Origin: Rhodobacterales bacterium HTCC2255
GTDB taxonomy: Bacteria; Pseudomonadota; Alphaproteobacteria; Rhodobacterales; Rhodobacteraceae
NCBI GenBank assembly: GCA_000153745.1
Contig: DS022282.1
Location: forward strand, 1,324,066 to 1,388,065
Length of the DNA stretch: 64,000 nt
Direction of reading: 5' to 3'
Shown piece by piece: positions 55,409 through 64,000 of the stretch (the stretch's first letter is position 1; every line of letters begins with the position of its first letter). Below the pieces are notes generated by a model, which was not told the DNA's origin, ran no database searches, and saw only the letters and a program-made list of their open reading frames with translations. Made by a program: the position numbers and the translations under genes.

Positions 55409-56299
55409 ATGAGTATGAAAAAAGATCGTAAGGGACTTGGCCGTGGGTTATCAGCCTTAATGGCAGATATTGATCATGACACAAAAATTATTTCTAATAC
55501 AGTCTCAAATACATCAAGTAATATGTTGCCTATAGAAAAAGTTATAGCGAACCCCAATCAACCTCGCCAAGACTTCAACAAAGAAGATTTAGAAGATTTG
55601 ACGCGATCTATTGCATCACGAGGAATAATTCAGCCCATAATTGTTCGTGTCTCTAAGGAAAATAATGATTTGTATCAGATAGTAGCTGGAGAACGTAGAT
55701 GGAGAGCGGCTCAAAAAGCGCAGTTACATGAAGTACCAGTGGTCGTGCGCGATTTTACAGACGAAGAGTTATTAGAAGTAGCCATTATTGAAAATGTACA
55801 ACGGTCTAACTTAAATCCAGTTGAGGAAGCACTTGCGTATAAGGCGCTTATTGATAATTTCAATTATACACAAGAACAAGTTGCAACTGGTTTAGGGAAA
55901 AGTAGAAGCCATGTAGCAAACTTATTGAGATTATTAAATTTACCTGAAAAAGTATTGAAATATGTACGAGTTGGTAGTCTTTCTTCAGGGCATGCAAGAA
56001 CACTAGTGGGACACAAACAAGCGCTTGCGTTAGCTAATATAATGATTGAAGAAAACATGTCAGTCCGCAAAGCAGAAATATATGTAAAACAAAGGCTTGA
56101 TAGAAAAAACTTGAATAAAAAAATAAATAGAAAAGATGCTGATACGCGTGCTCTTGAAGCTGATTTATTCACCAATATTAAAATGAAGGTATCTATCGAT
56201 CACAAAGAAATAAAAGGAAGTGGAAAACTTATAATTTCATATAATGATTTAGATGAATTAGATAAACTTTGTTCTATGTTGATGGACGGGTCCAAATAA
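55409..56299 (+). CDS. parB: Chromosome partitioning protein ParB
   Basis: CTP-dependent DNA clamp that loads at parS and spreads. The ATG at 55409 gives 296 residues; a TTG 12 bases upstream and a further ATG at 55415 are alternatives. The N-terminal KGLGRGLSALMAD is the ParA-interacting motif, followed by IANPNQPRQDF, the CTP-binding VAGERRWRAAQKAQL and ENVQRSNLNPVEEALAYKAL, the helix-turn-helix (QEQVATGLGKSRSHVANLLRLLNLP) and a C-terminal dimerisation domain. Its 3' end overlaps the convergent DUF454 gene by 26 bases. Confidence 0.97.
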   Translation: MSMKKDRKGLGRGLSALMADIDHDTKIISNTVSNTSSNMLPIEKVIANPNQPRQDFNKEDLEDLTRSIASRGIIQPIIVRVSKENNDLYQIVAGERRWRAAQKAQLHEVPVVVRDFTDEELLEVAIIENVQRSNLNPVEEALAYKALIDNFNYTQEQVATGLGKSRSHVANLLRLLNLPEKVLKYVRVGSLSSGHARTLVGHKQALALANIMIEENMSVRKAEIYVKQRLDRKNLNKKINRKDADTRALEADLFTNIKMKVSIDHKEIKGSGKLIISYNDLDELDKLCSMLMDGSK

Positions 56300-56639
56300 A
56301 AATCAATACACATGATAATACTATTATTTGAATTATAATTATAAACCAGTTTAAACCCAAATATATAGGCAAAATAAGTGCAAAAACCATACAAATTGTG
56401 GCTAATTTTTTTGATTTAAGATTTATTGAGCCACTATTTTGCCAATTATAAATTGGTGGTCCATATCTAGGATGACTTATCAGCCATTTGTGTATTTTCT
56501 CTGAGGAGCGTGCAAAACAAAACGCTGCTAATAATAAAAAAGGGACAGTTGGTAATAAAGGCAAAATAACACCCAGAATTGCCAAAATTAGGGTAATATA
56601 CCCAAAAATTAACCAAATTATTCTCATAATTAAAGGCAA
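56274..56639 (-). CDS. DUF454/YbaN-family membrane protein
   Basis: A 121-residue inner-membrane protein of the YbaN (DUF454) family. The N-terminal segment has IFGYITLILAILGVILPLLPTVPFLLLAAFCFARSSEKIHKWLISHPRYGPPIYNW, the family's L-P-x-x-P-T-x-P-F-x-L-L and R-x-S-x-K-x-H-x-W-L motifs; two more membrane segments follow. The start may be the Met at residue 5 (56627). Function is unknown. It is probably the last gene of the rph-rdgB-ridA-hemW operon, 8 bases after hemW. Other Alphaproteobacteria often have holA after parB here. Confidence 0.88.
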   Translation of the reverse strand: MPLIMRIIWLIFGYITLILAILGVILPLLPTVPFLLLAAFCFARSSEKIHKWLISHPRYGPPIYNWQNSGSINLKSKKLATICMVFALILPIYLGLNWFIIIIQIIVLSCVLIFIWTRPST

Positions 56640-56647
56640 ACCAATCT

Positions 56648-57805
56648 TTAAATTAATAAATCTTTTATTAATGTATTTAAAATAATTCTACCACGCTGTG
56701 TGGCAATTAAGTTATTATTAATAACTTTTATTAAGCCATTTTCTATATTTTTATCAATGAGTTTGTTGTCTAAGGCTACGCCAGATATTTTTTTATATCT
56801 TTCCATATCAACACCTTCAATTAACCGTAGAGACATCATCAAATATTCAGATGCCTGATCGATATGATTAATCACTTCATCATCTATTGTTGATGTTCCA
56901 TTTAGTTCGACACCCCTAAGCCAATTCTCTGGATTTTCTATAGTTGTTGTTGCGATTTTATTTCCATTTTCCGAAATTCTGCCATGTGCACCAGGTCCCA
57001 CACCTATATAATCGCCATATCGCCAATAAATTAGGTTATGACGTGACTCAGCACCCTCAATTGCATGATTGGAAATCTCATATGCAGGCATATCATTTTG
57101 TAATGTAACTTCTTGAGTAATGTCATACATATCAGCCGCTAAACTGTCATTTGGCATTCCCTTTAAACTTCCACGCTCGTAAAGATCGCCAAATCTAGTG
57201 CCATCTTCAATTGTAAGCTGATATAATGATAAGTGATCAACTGCCATTGAACTTGCTTCTTTAAGTTCGATTTCCCAATCAACCTTCGATTGATCCTGAC
57301 GTGCATAGATTAAATCAAAACTGACCCTTTTAAAATTATCTTTAGCTATATCAAATGCTTTACGCGCTTCGTTTACGCTATGCATTCGACCTAAAGCTTT
57401 TAGGTCATCGTTACGAAGCGATTGAATTCCCATTGAAATACGATTTATCCCAGCCTTTCTAAAATCAGAAAATTTTTGAGCCTCTACAGATGTAGGATTT
57501 GCCTCTAAAGATATTTCTATGTCTAAGGCTAAAACCCATAGCTTAGCGATCTCTTTAATAATACCAGCAACAGTTTCTGGCTCCATAAGGCTTGGGGTGC
57601 CACCACCAAAAAATATTGTATTTACAGTTCTTCCTCTAGTACGGATTGCACTATTTTTTAATTCTAAACATATTGCTGAGAGCCACCTGCTTTGGTCAAC
57701 AGATTTACGTACGTGAGAGTTAAAATCACAATATGGGCACTTTGCAGCACAAAAGGGCCAATGTATATAAATACCAAAGCCTCCATTTTCCCAATCGTCC
57801 ATCAA
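56648..57805 (-). CDS. hemW: Radical SAM haem chaperone HemW
   Basis: Radical SAM protein that binds haem and is thought to insert it into respiratory enzymes; once annotated as an oxygen-independent coproporphyrinogen oxidase. The 385-residue protein has the cluster motif CAAKCPYC (C-x3-C-x2-C) at about 18-25 within YIHWPFCAAKCPYCDF, the GGGTPS motif, and SFDLIYARQDQ followed by the LYQLTIEDGTRFGDLYERG region. The HemW-specific four cysteine C-x3-C-x2-C-x-F pattern (last position Phe rather than Cys) is consistent with HemW, not HemN. Its start overlaps the ridA stop by 4 bases. Confidence 0.93.
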   Translation of the reverse strand: MMDDWENGGFGIYIHWPFCAAKCPYCDFNSHVRKSVDQSRWLSAICLELKNSAIRTRGRTVNTIFFGGGTPSLMEPETVAGIIKEIAKLWVLALDIEISLEANPTSVEAQKFSDFRKAGINRISMGIQSLRNDDLKALGRMHSVNEARKAFDIAKDNFKRVSFDLIYARQDQSKVDWEIELKEASSMAVDHLSLYQLTIEDGTRFGDLYERGSLKGMPNDSLAADMYDITQEVTLQNDMPAYEISNHAIEGAESRHNLIYWRYGDYIGVGPGAHGRISENGNKIATTTIENPENWLRGVELNGTSTIDDEVINHIDQASEYLMMSLRLIEGVDMERYKKISGVALDNKLIDKNIENGLIKVINNNLIATQRGRIILNTLIKDLLI

Positions 57806-58182
57806 TTTTTTAGTGCTGTAATTTCAATTTCAATTAACATCTCTGGTTTTATCATGCTTGCAATGATCATTGTAGCAGCAGGTTTAATGTTACCCATATA
57901 TTTTTTTAGAACTGGTGCTATTTCGTCAACCAAATCTGGATTTGTCAGTGTATACTGCACCCGGACAGTATTAGACAATGAAAACCCACCTTCATTAAGT
58001 GATGTTTGGATTGTTTTAAAGCAATTAGATGCTTGTTGAGCAATGTTATTGGGCATGTCCATTGTATTGTAATCATAGCCCGTAACTCCAGAAACAAATG
58101 CCCAGTCACCTCTTATTACCGCACGACTATAACCTAGTTTTTCTTCAAATGAAGAGCCGCTTGAAATAAGTTTATTCATCAC
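57802..58182 (-). CDS. RidA-family protein
   Basis: A 126-residue trimeric-type RidA/YjgF homologue; members deaminate reactive enamine/imine intermediates from amino-acid enzymes. VSGVTGYDYNTMDMPNNIAQQASNCFKTIQTSLNEGGFSLSNTVRVQYTLTN contains the conserved arginine in the R-V-x-x-Y-x-T segment and the C-terminal AATMIIASMIKPEMLIEIEITA shows the E-I/V-E motif. It lies between rdgB (3 bases) and hemW (4-base overlap), inserted into the usual rph-rdgB-hemW set, so it is co-transcribed with them. The specific substrate is unknown. Confidence 0.92.
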   Translation of the reverse strand: MMNKLISSGSSFEEKLGYSRAVIRGDWAFVSGVTGYDYNTMDMPNNIAQQASNCFKTIQTSLNEGGFSLSNTVRVQYTLTNPDLVDEIAPVLKKYMGNIKPAATMIIASMIKPEMLIEIEITALKN

Positions 58183-58185
58183 ATT

Positions 58186-58791
58186 TTATTCCTTTTCGAA
58201 AGTTTTTATTAATTTCTTAAATGCATCAGCTCTATGGCTTATTAAATGCTTATCAGTGGGTAACATCTCTCCAAAAGTTTGATGCATTCCTTCAGCAATA
58301 AACATTGGATCATACCCAAATCCATTATTACCCCTAGGGGGCCACGCTATCTCGCCATTGATAGATCCTTCAAATAACTCATCATGTCCATCAGGCCATG
58401 CTAAACATAAAGTGCAACAAAACTTTGCTTTGCATGGCTTTTCAGCATGCTGAATCTTATCCCATATTTTTGACATAGCCATTGAAAAATTTCTTCCATT
58501 TGATGTCTCTGCCCAATCAGCACTGTATACACCAGGAGCACCATCAAGAATCTCTACCGAAAATCCACTATCATCAGACAACGCAGGCTTACCTGAAGCT
58601 TTTGCAGCAAAATGCGCTTTTATGCGCGCATTGCCTGCATAGGTATTTTCAGTTTCCTCGGGTTCATCTAGGCCTAAATCACTAGCGGATATTACAGATA
58701 TTCCAAAAGGCTTTAATAAATGCCCTATTTCTTTAAGTTTACCTTTATTGTGGCTTGCTAAAACAATCTGTTTTTCATTTAGTTTTCGCAT
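58186..58791 (-). CDS. rdgB: dITP/XTP pyrophosphatase
   Basis: Removes deaminated purine nucleoside triphosphates (dITP, ITP, XTP) from the pool. The 201-residue protein has VLASHNKGKLKEIGHLL at the N-terminus, the DDSGFSVEILDGAPGVYSADWA catalytic segment and the FGYDPMFIAEGM and RADAFKKL C-terminal motifs. The start codon overlaps the rph stop by one base (TAATG), so it is translationally coupled. Confidence 0.95.
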   Translation of the reverse strand: MRKLNEKQIVLASHNKGKLKEIGHLLKPFGISVISASDLGLDEPEETENTYAGNARIKAHFAAKASGKPALSDDSGFSVEILDGAPGVYSADWAETSNGRNFSMAMSKIWDKIQHAEKPCKAKFCCTLCLAWPDGHDELFEGSINGEIAWPPRGNNGFGYDPMFIAEGMHQTFGEMLPTDKHLISHRADAFKKLIKTFEKE

Positions 58792-59504
58792 TAAGATATG
58801 GCTGCTTTTTGTGCTATTATAAGCTCTGAAATACCTTTTTCAGCCAAATCCATTAAACTGTTAAATTCGGTTCGATCAAATGTTGCGCCTTCTGCAGAAC
58901 CTTGTATTTCAACTAGGCCATTTGAACCTGTCATTACAAAATTTGCATCGGTTCCAGCCTCGCTATCCTCAGCATAATCTAAATCTAAAATAGGCTGACC
59001 ACCATATATTCCACATGATACCGCCGCAACATGTTCTGTAAGAGGATCTTCTTTTAAATCACCTGCTTTGATCATTGCATTTATAGCTAATCTTAATGCA
59101 ATCCAGCCTCCAGTTATTGACGCGCACCTGGTACCACCATCTGCCTGTAACACATCACAATCTACAGTAATTTGTCTCTCGCCAAGTGTTAAGCGATCAA
59201 TCCCAGCACGAAGTGATCTTCCAATAAGTCTTTGTATTTCTTGTGTTCTGCCAGATTGTTTTCCAGAAGCAGCTTCTCGACGATTTCTTGAGCCAGTAGA
59301 TCTAGGTAACATTCCATACTCAGCTGTGACCCATCCCATTCCTGTATTTCTAAGCCAAGGGGGTGTTCTGTCTTCAACACTTGCCGTGCAAAGAACATGA
59401 GTATCCCCACATTTAATTAAACATGAACCTTCTGCATGTTTAGTAAAGCCTACTTCAACTTCAATTGGACGCATTATGTCAATGGCTCTGCCAGATGGGC
59501 GCAT
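58791..59504 (-). CDS. rph: Ribonuclease PH
   Basis: Phosphorolytic 3'-5' exoribonuclease that trims tRNA 3' ends. The ATG at 59502-59504 is chosen since the family starts [19 protein letters not shown] and a CAGGAGA ribosome-binding site precedes it; the frame is open 18 codons further upstream. Of 237 residues, [22 protein letters not shown]-type ([24 protein letters not shown]), [13 protein letters not shown] and [18 protein letters not shown] are diagnostic. It opens an operon rph-rdgB-ridA-hemW-DUF454 and is divergent from hrcA across 116 bases. Confidence 0.95.
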   Translation of the reverse strand: MRPSGRAIDIMRPIEVEVGFTKHAEGSCLIKCGDTHVLCTASVEDRTPPWLRNTGMGWVTAEYGMLPRSTGSRNRREAASGKQSGRTQEIQRLIGRSLRAGIDRLTLGERQITVDCDVLQADGGTRCASITGGWIALRLAINAMIKAGDLKEDPLTEHVAAVSCGIYGGQPILDLDYAEDSEAGTDANFVMTGSNGLVEIQGSAEGATFDRTEFNSLMDLAEKGISELIIAQKAAIS

Positions 59505-59620
59505 TATATTTCTCCTGTTATATATAATGTTGATACAAGTAATGGACATTATGCGCAAACCAAGATTGACCTAGTCTTGAAAGGTTTTTAATATAATATT
59601 GACCCCATGAAAGGGCACAC

Positions 59621-60679
59621 GTGAAAGAATCCAATCAACATTCGATCGATGATCTTAATGAGCGAAGTAAAGAAGTATTTCGGCTATTGGTTGAGTCGTA
59701 TCTTAATACTGGAGATCCTGTAGGATCGCGTACGTTAACTCGAAGTTTAAGCGAAAATGTTTCAGCAGCTACTATAAGAAACGTTATGAATGATTTAGAA
59801 TTTTTGGGTTTACTGAACGCGCCTCATGTTTCAGCAGGACGTATACCGACTGAAAGCGGTTTAAGACTTTTTGTTGATGGCTTATTAGAGGTTGGTGATA
59901 TAAACACTCAAGAACGAAAAGAAATTGATGCTTCCTTAGATTATCCAAATGATATGTCTTCAGTTTTGAATAAAGCTGGCACGATGCTATCAGGCCTCAC
60001 TCAGGGGGCGAGCGTTGTTATGGCACCAAAATCTGAGGCACCAATTAAACATATTGAATTTGTTTCTTTGGCGCCTGACCGTGCATTAGTAGTTTTGGTT
60101 ACAGAAGATGGAAATGTTGAGAATCGTATGTTCAACCCACCTTTAGGACAAACACCATCATCAATGAGGGAAGCTGCAAATTTCTTGAATTCAATAGTCT
60201 CTGGTCACACAATAAGTGATTTGCGAAGTGTTGTTGAAAGACATGTTGAAAGACATCAGCAGGATCTAGATCTATTGTCTCAGCAAATGATAAAAGATGG
60301 TGTAGCCGTTTGGGCTAAAGATCAGGGGGCTGAAGCAAGATTAATTGTTCGAGGAAGATCAAATTTATTAGATGATGGTCAATCAGACGAAGATATGGAA
60401 CGTATTAAAACTTTGTTTGATGATCTAGAGCAAAAAAAAGATATTAGTCAATTTTTAGACCTTGCAGAACAAGGTGAGGGTGTGAAAATATTTATTGGAT
60501 CAGAAAATAAATTGTTTTCACTTTCGGGGTCGTCATTAGTAGTTTCTCCGTATATGAATGCTGATCGCAAAGTAATTGGTGCGGTAGGAGTTATAGGACC
60601 AAAAAGATTAAATTATGGGCGTGTTGTGCCTATTGTAGATTATACTGCCCAGTTAATTGGGCGCATACTAAGGACTTAA
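59621..60679 (+). CDS. hrcA: Heat-inducible transcription repressor HrcA
   Basis: Repressor of heat-shock genes that binds the CIRCE inverted repeat, usually before groESL. At 352 residues it is normal. The N-terminal winged helix is LVESYLNTGDPVGSRTLTRSLSENVSAATIRNVMNDLEFLGLL, followed by the HrcA core SAGRIPTESGLRLFVDGLL and the C-terminal VVSPYMNADRKVIGAVGVIGPKRLNYGRVVPIVDYTAQLIGRIL. The start is GTG at 59621. A TATAAT at 59592-59597 with TTGACC at 59566-59571 (20-base spacer) is a possible promoter. No CIRCE element is seen in the region. grpE follows 4 bases after its stop. Confidence 0.95.
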   Translation: MKESNQHSIDDLNERSKEVFRLLVESYLNTGDPVGSRTLTRSLSENVSAATIRNVMNDLEFLGLLNAPHVSAGRIPTESGLRLFVDGLLEVGDINTQERKEIDASLDYPNDMSSVLNKAGTMLSGLTQGASVVMAPKSEAPIKHIEFVSLAPDRALVVLVTEDGNVENRMFNPPLGQTPSSMREAANFLNSIVSGHTISDLRSVVERHVERHQQDLDLLSQQMIKDGVAVWAKDQGAEARLIVRGRSNLLDDGQSDEDMERIKTLFDDLEQKKDISQFLDLAEQGEGVKIFIGSENKLFSLSGSSLVVSPYMNADRKVIGAVGVIGPKRLNYGRVVPIVDYTAQLIGRILRT

Positions 60680-60683
60680 ATGA

Positions 60684-61280
60684 ATGTTAGATGATGAAAA
60701 ACCAAAAGTATCCCTATCTGAGCCAGAAGTGCCGATGGATGATGAAGAATTGGTAAATATTGAAGATTTAACAGAGCTAGACACAAAAGAGTTAGCTAAT
60801 GAAGAATCAGATGAAATAAATGAGGTAGATGAACTACGTGCAGAAAATGCAGAGCTTAATGATCGCCTAATGAGGGCTTTAGCAGAAGCTGAAAATCAAA
60901 GAAAGCGTGGAGAGCGCGATCGTAGAGATGCTGAGGTTTATGGTGGACGTAAATTAGCACGTGATTTACTTTCTGTTTATGACAATATGAAACGTGCATC
61001 TGAAATGGCTACAGATGAACAAAGAGAAGCAAATAAAAGTTTGTTTGAAGGTATAGATCTTACTCAAAGAGAATTAATAAATACATTTGCAAAACACAAT
61101 ATTGTTCCTATAGCACCAGAGGTTGGGGATAAATTTGATCCTGAATTGCATCAGGCAATGTTTGAAGCACCAATGCCAACTGTAAAAGCAGGACATATTT
61201 TACAAGTTCTTGATGAAGGATTTATGATATCTGATCGCCTTTTACGGCCAGCTAACGTAGGTGTTTCTTCGGGCGGATAA
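60684..61280 (+). CDS. grpE: Nucleotide exchange factor GrpE
   Basis: Co-chaperone that releases ADP from DnaK. The 198-residue protein has a long acidic N-terminus, a coiled coil from about 50 to 100 (ELRAENAELNDRLMRALAEAENQRKRGERDRRDAEVYGGRKLARDLLSVYDNMKRA) and the C-terminal beta domain ending PEVGDKFDPELHQAMFEAPM ... GFMISDRLLRPANVGVSSGG, the signature of GrpE. The hrcA-grpE pair is conserved in Alphaproteobacteria. It faces mutS convergently; a terminator hairpin lies between. Confidence 0.96.
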   Translation: MLDDEKPKVSLSEPEVPMDDEELVNIEDLTELDTKELANEESDEINEVDELRAENAELNDRLMRALAEAENQRKRGERDRRDAEVYGGRKLARDLLSVYDNMKRASEMATDEQREANKSLFEGIDLTQRELINTFAKHNIVPIAPEVGDKFDPELHQAMFEAPMPTVKAGHILQVLDEGFMISDRLLRPANVGVSSGG

Positions 61281-61286
61281 AGTTAA

Positions 61287-61322
61287 ATTGTACGGTAGTA
61301 ATTAAACTTATTGCCGTACAAT
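61287..61322. terminator. Bidirectional intrinsic terminator between grpE and mutS
   Basis: ATTGTACGG (61287-61295) and CCGTACAAT (61314-61322) form a perfect 9-bp stem with an 18-base loop, exactly in the gap between the two convergent genes. No long T-run follows, so strength is uncertain. Confidence 0.55.
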
Positions 61323-61324
61323 AA

Positions 61325-63961
61325 TCACTTAATGAAAGACTTTAATTTATAAATTAAAGCTAAAGCATCTTTTGGAGTTAATTCGTCAGGATGTATATCT
61401 TTTATCTGTTCTTCAATTTGTGATGAACCCTCAGGCTTCATCATATTATTCGGGTTTGTATTAAAGAGTGGTAATTCATTAATAATTGCTTTTGTCTTTC
61501 CACCCTGATCAGCATTCTCCAATTTTTCTAAAACTTCGGTTGCTCTTCTTATGACTGTTTGTGGAATACCAGCCAGCTTTGCAACTTGTACTCCATAGCT
61601 ACGATCTGCAGCGCCTTTTTTAACTTCGTGGAGAAATATAATATCTCCTTTCCACTCTTTAACGCCGACTGTTGCATTCATTAGGCCCTCTAAATTTTCA
61701 GTTAAACTGGTTAGTTCATGATAATGAGTTGCAAACAAGGCTCTACAATTATTAATATTGTGTAAGTTTTCTAAAGTTGCCCATGCAATTGATAACCCAT
61801 CATATGTAGCTGTGCCGCGGCCAATTTCATCAAGAATTACTAATGCGTTTTCACCCGCTTGATTTAAAATGGCGGCTGTTTCGACCATCTCGACCATGAA
61901 AGTAGATCGTCCCCTAGCTAAGTCATCTGATGCCCCCACCCTTGAAAAAAGCTGAGTAATCATGCCAATTTCTGCGCTTTCTGCAGGAACAAAACTTCCT
62001 ATTTGAGCCATTAATGCAATTATTGCATTTTGACGAAGAAAGGTTGATTTGCCTGCCATGTTTGGTCCAGTTAGTAACCAAATTGGTTTATCTCCATTTT
62101 GGCCAGCGGATAGATCACAATTATTTGCTATAAAAACGCCAGATGCACTTTTTTGTAAGGCGGCTTCTACAACCGGATGCCTACCTGCAGTTATTTTGAA
62201 TTTACGAGATTTATCTAATTTTGGGCGGCACCAATTTTCTGACATTGCAATATCTGCAAGCGCGATGGTTAGATCTATTTCTGCAAGAGCTTTTGCAGCA
62301 TTTAAAATTCTTTCAGAGAACTCTATGATCTTTAATTTAGTTTGATCAAATATTTCTAATTCAAGAGACAATGCTTTTCCACCAGCATTTAATATTTTAG
62401 TTTCAATCTCTGACAGCTCAATAGTTGTAAACCTAATAGCATTAGCAGTTGTTTGGCGATGAATAAATGTAGATGAAAATGCATCACTAAGCATTTTTTT
62501 TGCATGAGTTGCAGGTGTTTCAATAAAATATCCAAGAACATTATTGTATTTAATTTTAAGAGAAGTAATTCCAGTAAGATTTAAAAAATCAGTTTGCATA
62601 GATGAAATCACTTTTCGACCGTCATCGCGTAATCTTTTAATTTCATCTAAATCTTCATTAAATCCTGAACGAACGAACCCACCATCACGAGCGAGTAAAG
62701 GTGAATTATCATCAAAAACGCTATCTAATATGTGAATAATTTCCTCATTGCCTTTAAGATTCTGTCTTGCATTTTTTATTAGAACAGCATCCAAATCCAG
62801 TGCGCTCCTAGATAAATCCTGACCTTTTTTTAAACTATTGCGAATAGCGATAAAGTCTCTAGGCCCACCTCTATCTAAAGAGATGCGGGAGAAAGCCCTC
62901 TCCATGTCAGAAGTTTGGCGTAAAACATTTTGGATTTCTTCTCTTAATGAATTATTCGGTTTATAAGCTTCAATTGCATCCAAGCGAAGAGAAATCGTAT
63001 TTAAACATGTAGATGGGCTACTAAGTCTTTTTTCTAATAATCTAGCGCCCGGCCCTGTAACGGTGCGATCTATTACATCTAATAGTGATCCATTTTTTGA
63101 TCCAGATAATGTATGTGTTAACTCCAAATTGCGCCTTGTAGACGTGTCAATTTGCACAAAGTCTTCTAAGTTTTCTTTGATTGGTAGTTTTAGTGCGGGC
63201 AGTTTCCCTTTTTGAGTTATTTCAAGATAATCAATAATTGCACCTAGTGCAGATATCTCGGCACGTGTGAATGTTCCAAATCCATCCAAGGACTGGACTT
63301 TAAAAAAATCACATAATCTTCTGGTATTAGATGTACTATCAAAGCTTGCAGGTGACAGAGATGTAAGTGTAGTTCCAAATTCACTTGTTTGATCTTTAAA
63401 GCTATCATAATTAGTATCTGATATTAATACTTCAGCTGGATTGAGCTGAGCCAGCATTGGTCCGTAGGAAACTTGAGGACAGTTTTGCACATGAAGGTCA
63501 CCTGTAGAAACATCAACCCATGCGATTGCTGAGCTTTTTCTTAGAATAGAAAAAGCACATAAATAATTACTTTCTCTCGCAGATAAAAGGCTATCTTCTG
63601 TTAGGGTTCCAGATGTTACTAAGCGCACAACGCCACGTTTAACAACTGACTTTGAACCTCTTGCTTTTGCTTCAGCTGGAGTTTCTAATTGTTCACAGAC
63701 AGCAACACGAAAACCTTTGCGAATTAAGGTTAATAAGTAATTTTCTGCTGAATGATGTGGAACACCACACATTGGAATATCATTACCTAAGTGTTTTCCT
63801 CTTTTTGTCAGAGAAATATCTAACGCTGCAGCGGCAGCAACCGCATCATCGAAAAATAATTCATAAAAATCACCCATTCTATAAAAAAGTAGTGCATTTG
63901 GGTATTCAGATTTTATTTCTAAAAACTGTGCCATCATTGGCGTTATTGATGATTTTGACAC
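61325..63961 (-). CDS. mutS: DNA mismatch repair protein MutS
   Basis: Recognises mismatches and starts methyl-directed or nick-directed repair. The 878-residue protein starts with a GTG (63959-63961). The mismatch-binding domain has YRMGDFYELFFDDA (the conserved Phe-x-Glu wedge), and the core, lever and clamp domains follow. The ATPase site shows GPNMAGKSTFLRQN (Walker A), DEIGRGTATYDGLSIAWATLE (Walker B/signature) and ALFATHYHELTSL. A C-terminal helix-turn-helix/dimer segment follows (HPDELTPKDALALIYKLKSFIK). Almost nothing is left of the upstream region (39 bases), so its neighbour cannot be named. Confidence 0.97.
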   Translation of the reverse strand: MSKSSITPMMAQFLEIKSEYPNALLFYRMGDFYELFFDDAVAAAAALDISLTKRGKHLGNDIPMCGVPHHSAENYLLTLIRKGFRVAVCEQLETPAEAKARGSKSVVKRGVVRLVTSGTLTEDSLLSARESNYLCAFSILRKSSAIAWVDVSTGDLHVQNCPQVSYGPMLAQLNPAEVLISDTNYDSFKDQTSEFGTTLTSLSPASFDSTSNTRRLCDFFKVQSLDGFGTFTRAEISALGAIIDYLEITQKGKLPALKLPIKENLEDFVQIDTSTRRNLELTHTLSGSKNGSLLDVIDRTVTGPGARLLEKRLSSPSTCLNTISLRLDAIEAYKPNNSLREEIQNVLRQTSDMERAFSRISLDRGGPRDFIAIRNSLKKGQDLSRSALDLDAVLIKNARQNLKGNEEIIHILDSVFDDNSPLLARDGGFVRSGFNEDLDEIKRLRDDGRKVISSMQTDFLNLTGITSLKIKYNNVLGYFIETPATHAKKMLSDAFSSTFIHRQTTANAIRFTTIELSEIETKILNAGGKALSLELEIFDQTKLKIIEFSERILNAAKALAEIDLTIALADIAMSENWCRPKLDKSRKFKITAGRHPVVEAALQKSASGVFIANNCDLSAGQNGDKPIWLLTGPNMAGKSTFLRQNAIIALMAQIGSFVPAESAEIGMITQLFSRVGASDDLARGRSTFMVEMVETAAILNQAGENALVILDEIGRGTATYDGLSIAWATLENLHNINNCRALFATHYHELTSLTENLEGLMNATVGVKEWKGDIIFLHEVKKGAADRSYGVQVAKLAGIPQTVIRRATEVLEKLENADQGGKTKAIINELPLFNTNPNNMMKPEGSSQIEEQIKDIHPDELTPKDALALIYKLKSFIK

Positions 63962-64000
63962 TGTTAAAAATCCCTTCCCATTGTAAGAAAGATAACCATC

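Noticed and set aside
59576-59608. Possible RpoH promoter (CTTGAA at 59576, CCCCAT at 59603) before hrcA
   Set aside because: The spacing of 21 bases is outside the usual range for RpoH promoters, and CCCCAT lies within 15 bases of the start codon.
1-64000. CRISPR arrays, insertion sequences, prophage genes or rRNA genes
   Set aside because: No direct-repeat/spacer pattern, transposase, integrase, phage structural gene or rRNA sequence was recognised.

Overview
The window looks like the origin-proximal part of an AT-rich (roughly one-third G+C by eye), compact alphaproteobacterial chromosome. The evidence is gene order: maf-aroE-coaE-dnaQ facing secB, then rho-mnmE-mnmG-rsmG-parA-parB, rimP-nusA-ylxR-infB, hslVU-Smr, rph-rdgB-hemW beside hrcA-grpE, and accD-folC. 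These blocks are typical of Alphaproteobacteria. Many genes overlap by 1-4 bases and intergenic gaps are tiny, as in streamlined marine lineages. The exact clade cannot be fixed from this sequence alone.

Layout. 1-3114: 3' part of addA, then trxA. 3146-6598: nadA-nadB-nadC on the minus strand (de novo NAD synthesis to nicotinate mononucleotide). 6677-17980: an accessory catabolic island. It holds a 1070-residue reductive-dehalogenase/flavin-reductase fusion on the minus strand and, divergently, a plus-strand run of an Ldh_2-family oxidoreductase, an M19 dipeptidase-like protein, two poorly characterised proteins, an enolase-superfamily enzyme and a sarcosine/dimethylglycine dehydrogenase-like flavoprotein. 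17981-27499: folC, accD, a CPBP protease, prolyl iminopeptidase, ubiG, marR-grxC, a methyltransferase, hemH, mutT, argJ. 27942-35704: secA, map, sfsA, a CinA-like protein, a GNAT protein, a LysR regulator and an AI-2E-type permease. 35824-41218: a structured leader or small RNA, then rimP-nusA-ylxR-infB. 41366-45669: hslVU, Smr, Tim44-like, fxsA, secB. 45693-48400: maf-aroE-coaE-dnaQ. 48401-48834: a gene-free AT-rich region with clustered DnaA boxes and an IHF-like site, the probable chromosomal origin. 48835-56299: hemJ, rho, mnmE, mnmG, rsmG, parA, parB, with three perfect parS sites. 56274-63961: DUF454, hemW, ridA, rdgB, rph, hrcA, grpE, mutS.

How it fits together. Origin, ParA, ParB and parS form a replication and segregation locus, and genes next to the origin point away from it on both sides. 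The most unusual part is the island between trxA and folC. Its large fusion enzyme carries everything needed to pass electrons from NAD(P)H through FMN and Fe-S clusters to a cobalamin-type reductase domain. Three neighbouring enzymes (Ldh_2, M19, enolase superfamily) each appear to lack canonical active-site residues of their families. That suggests an uncharacterised catabolic pathway, not a textbook one. A second notable element is the rimP leader: a hairpin displaying CCUCCACCC in its loop followed by an intrinsic terminator, resembling anti-Shine-Dalgarno small RNAs of Alphaproteobacteria.
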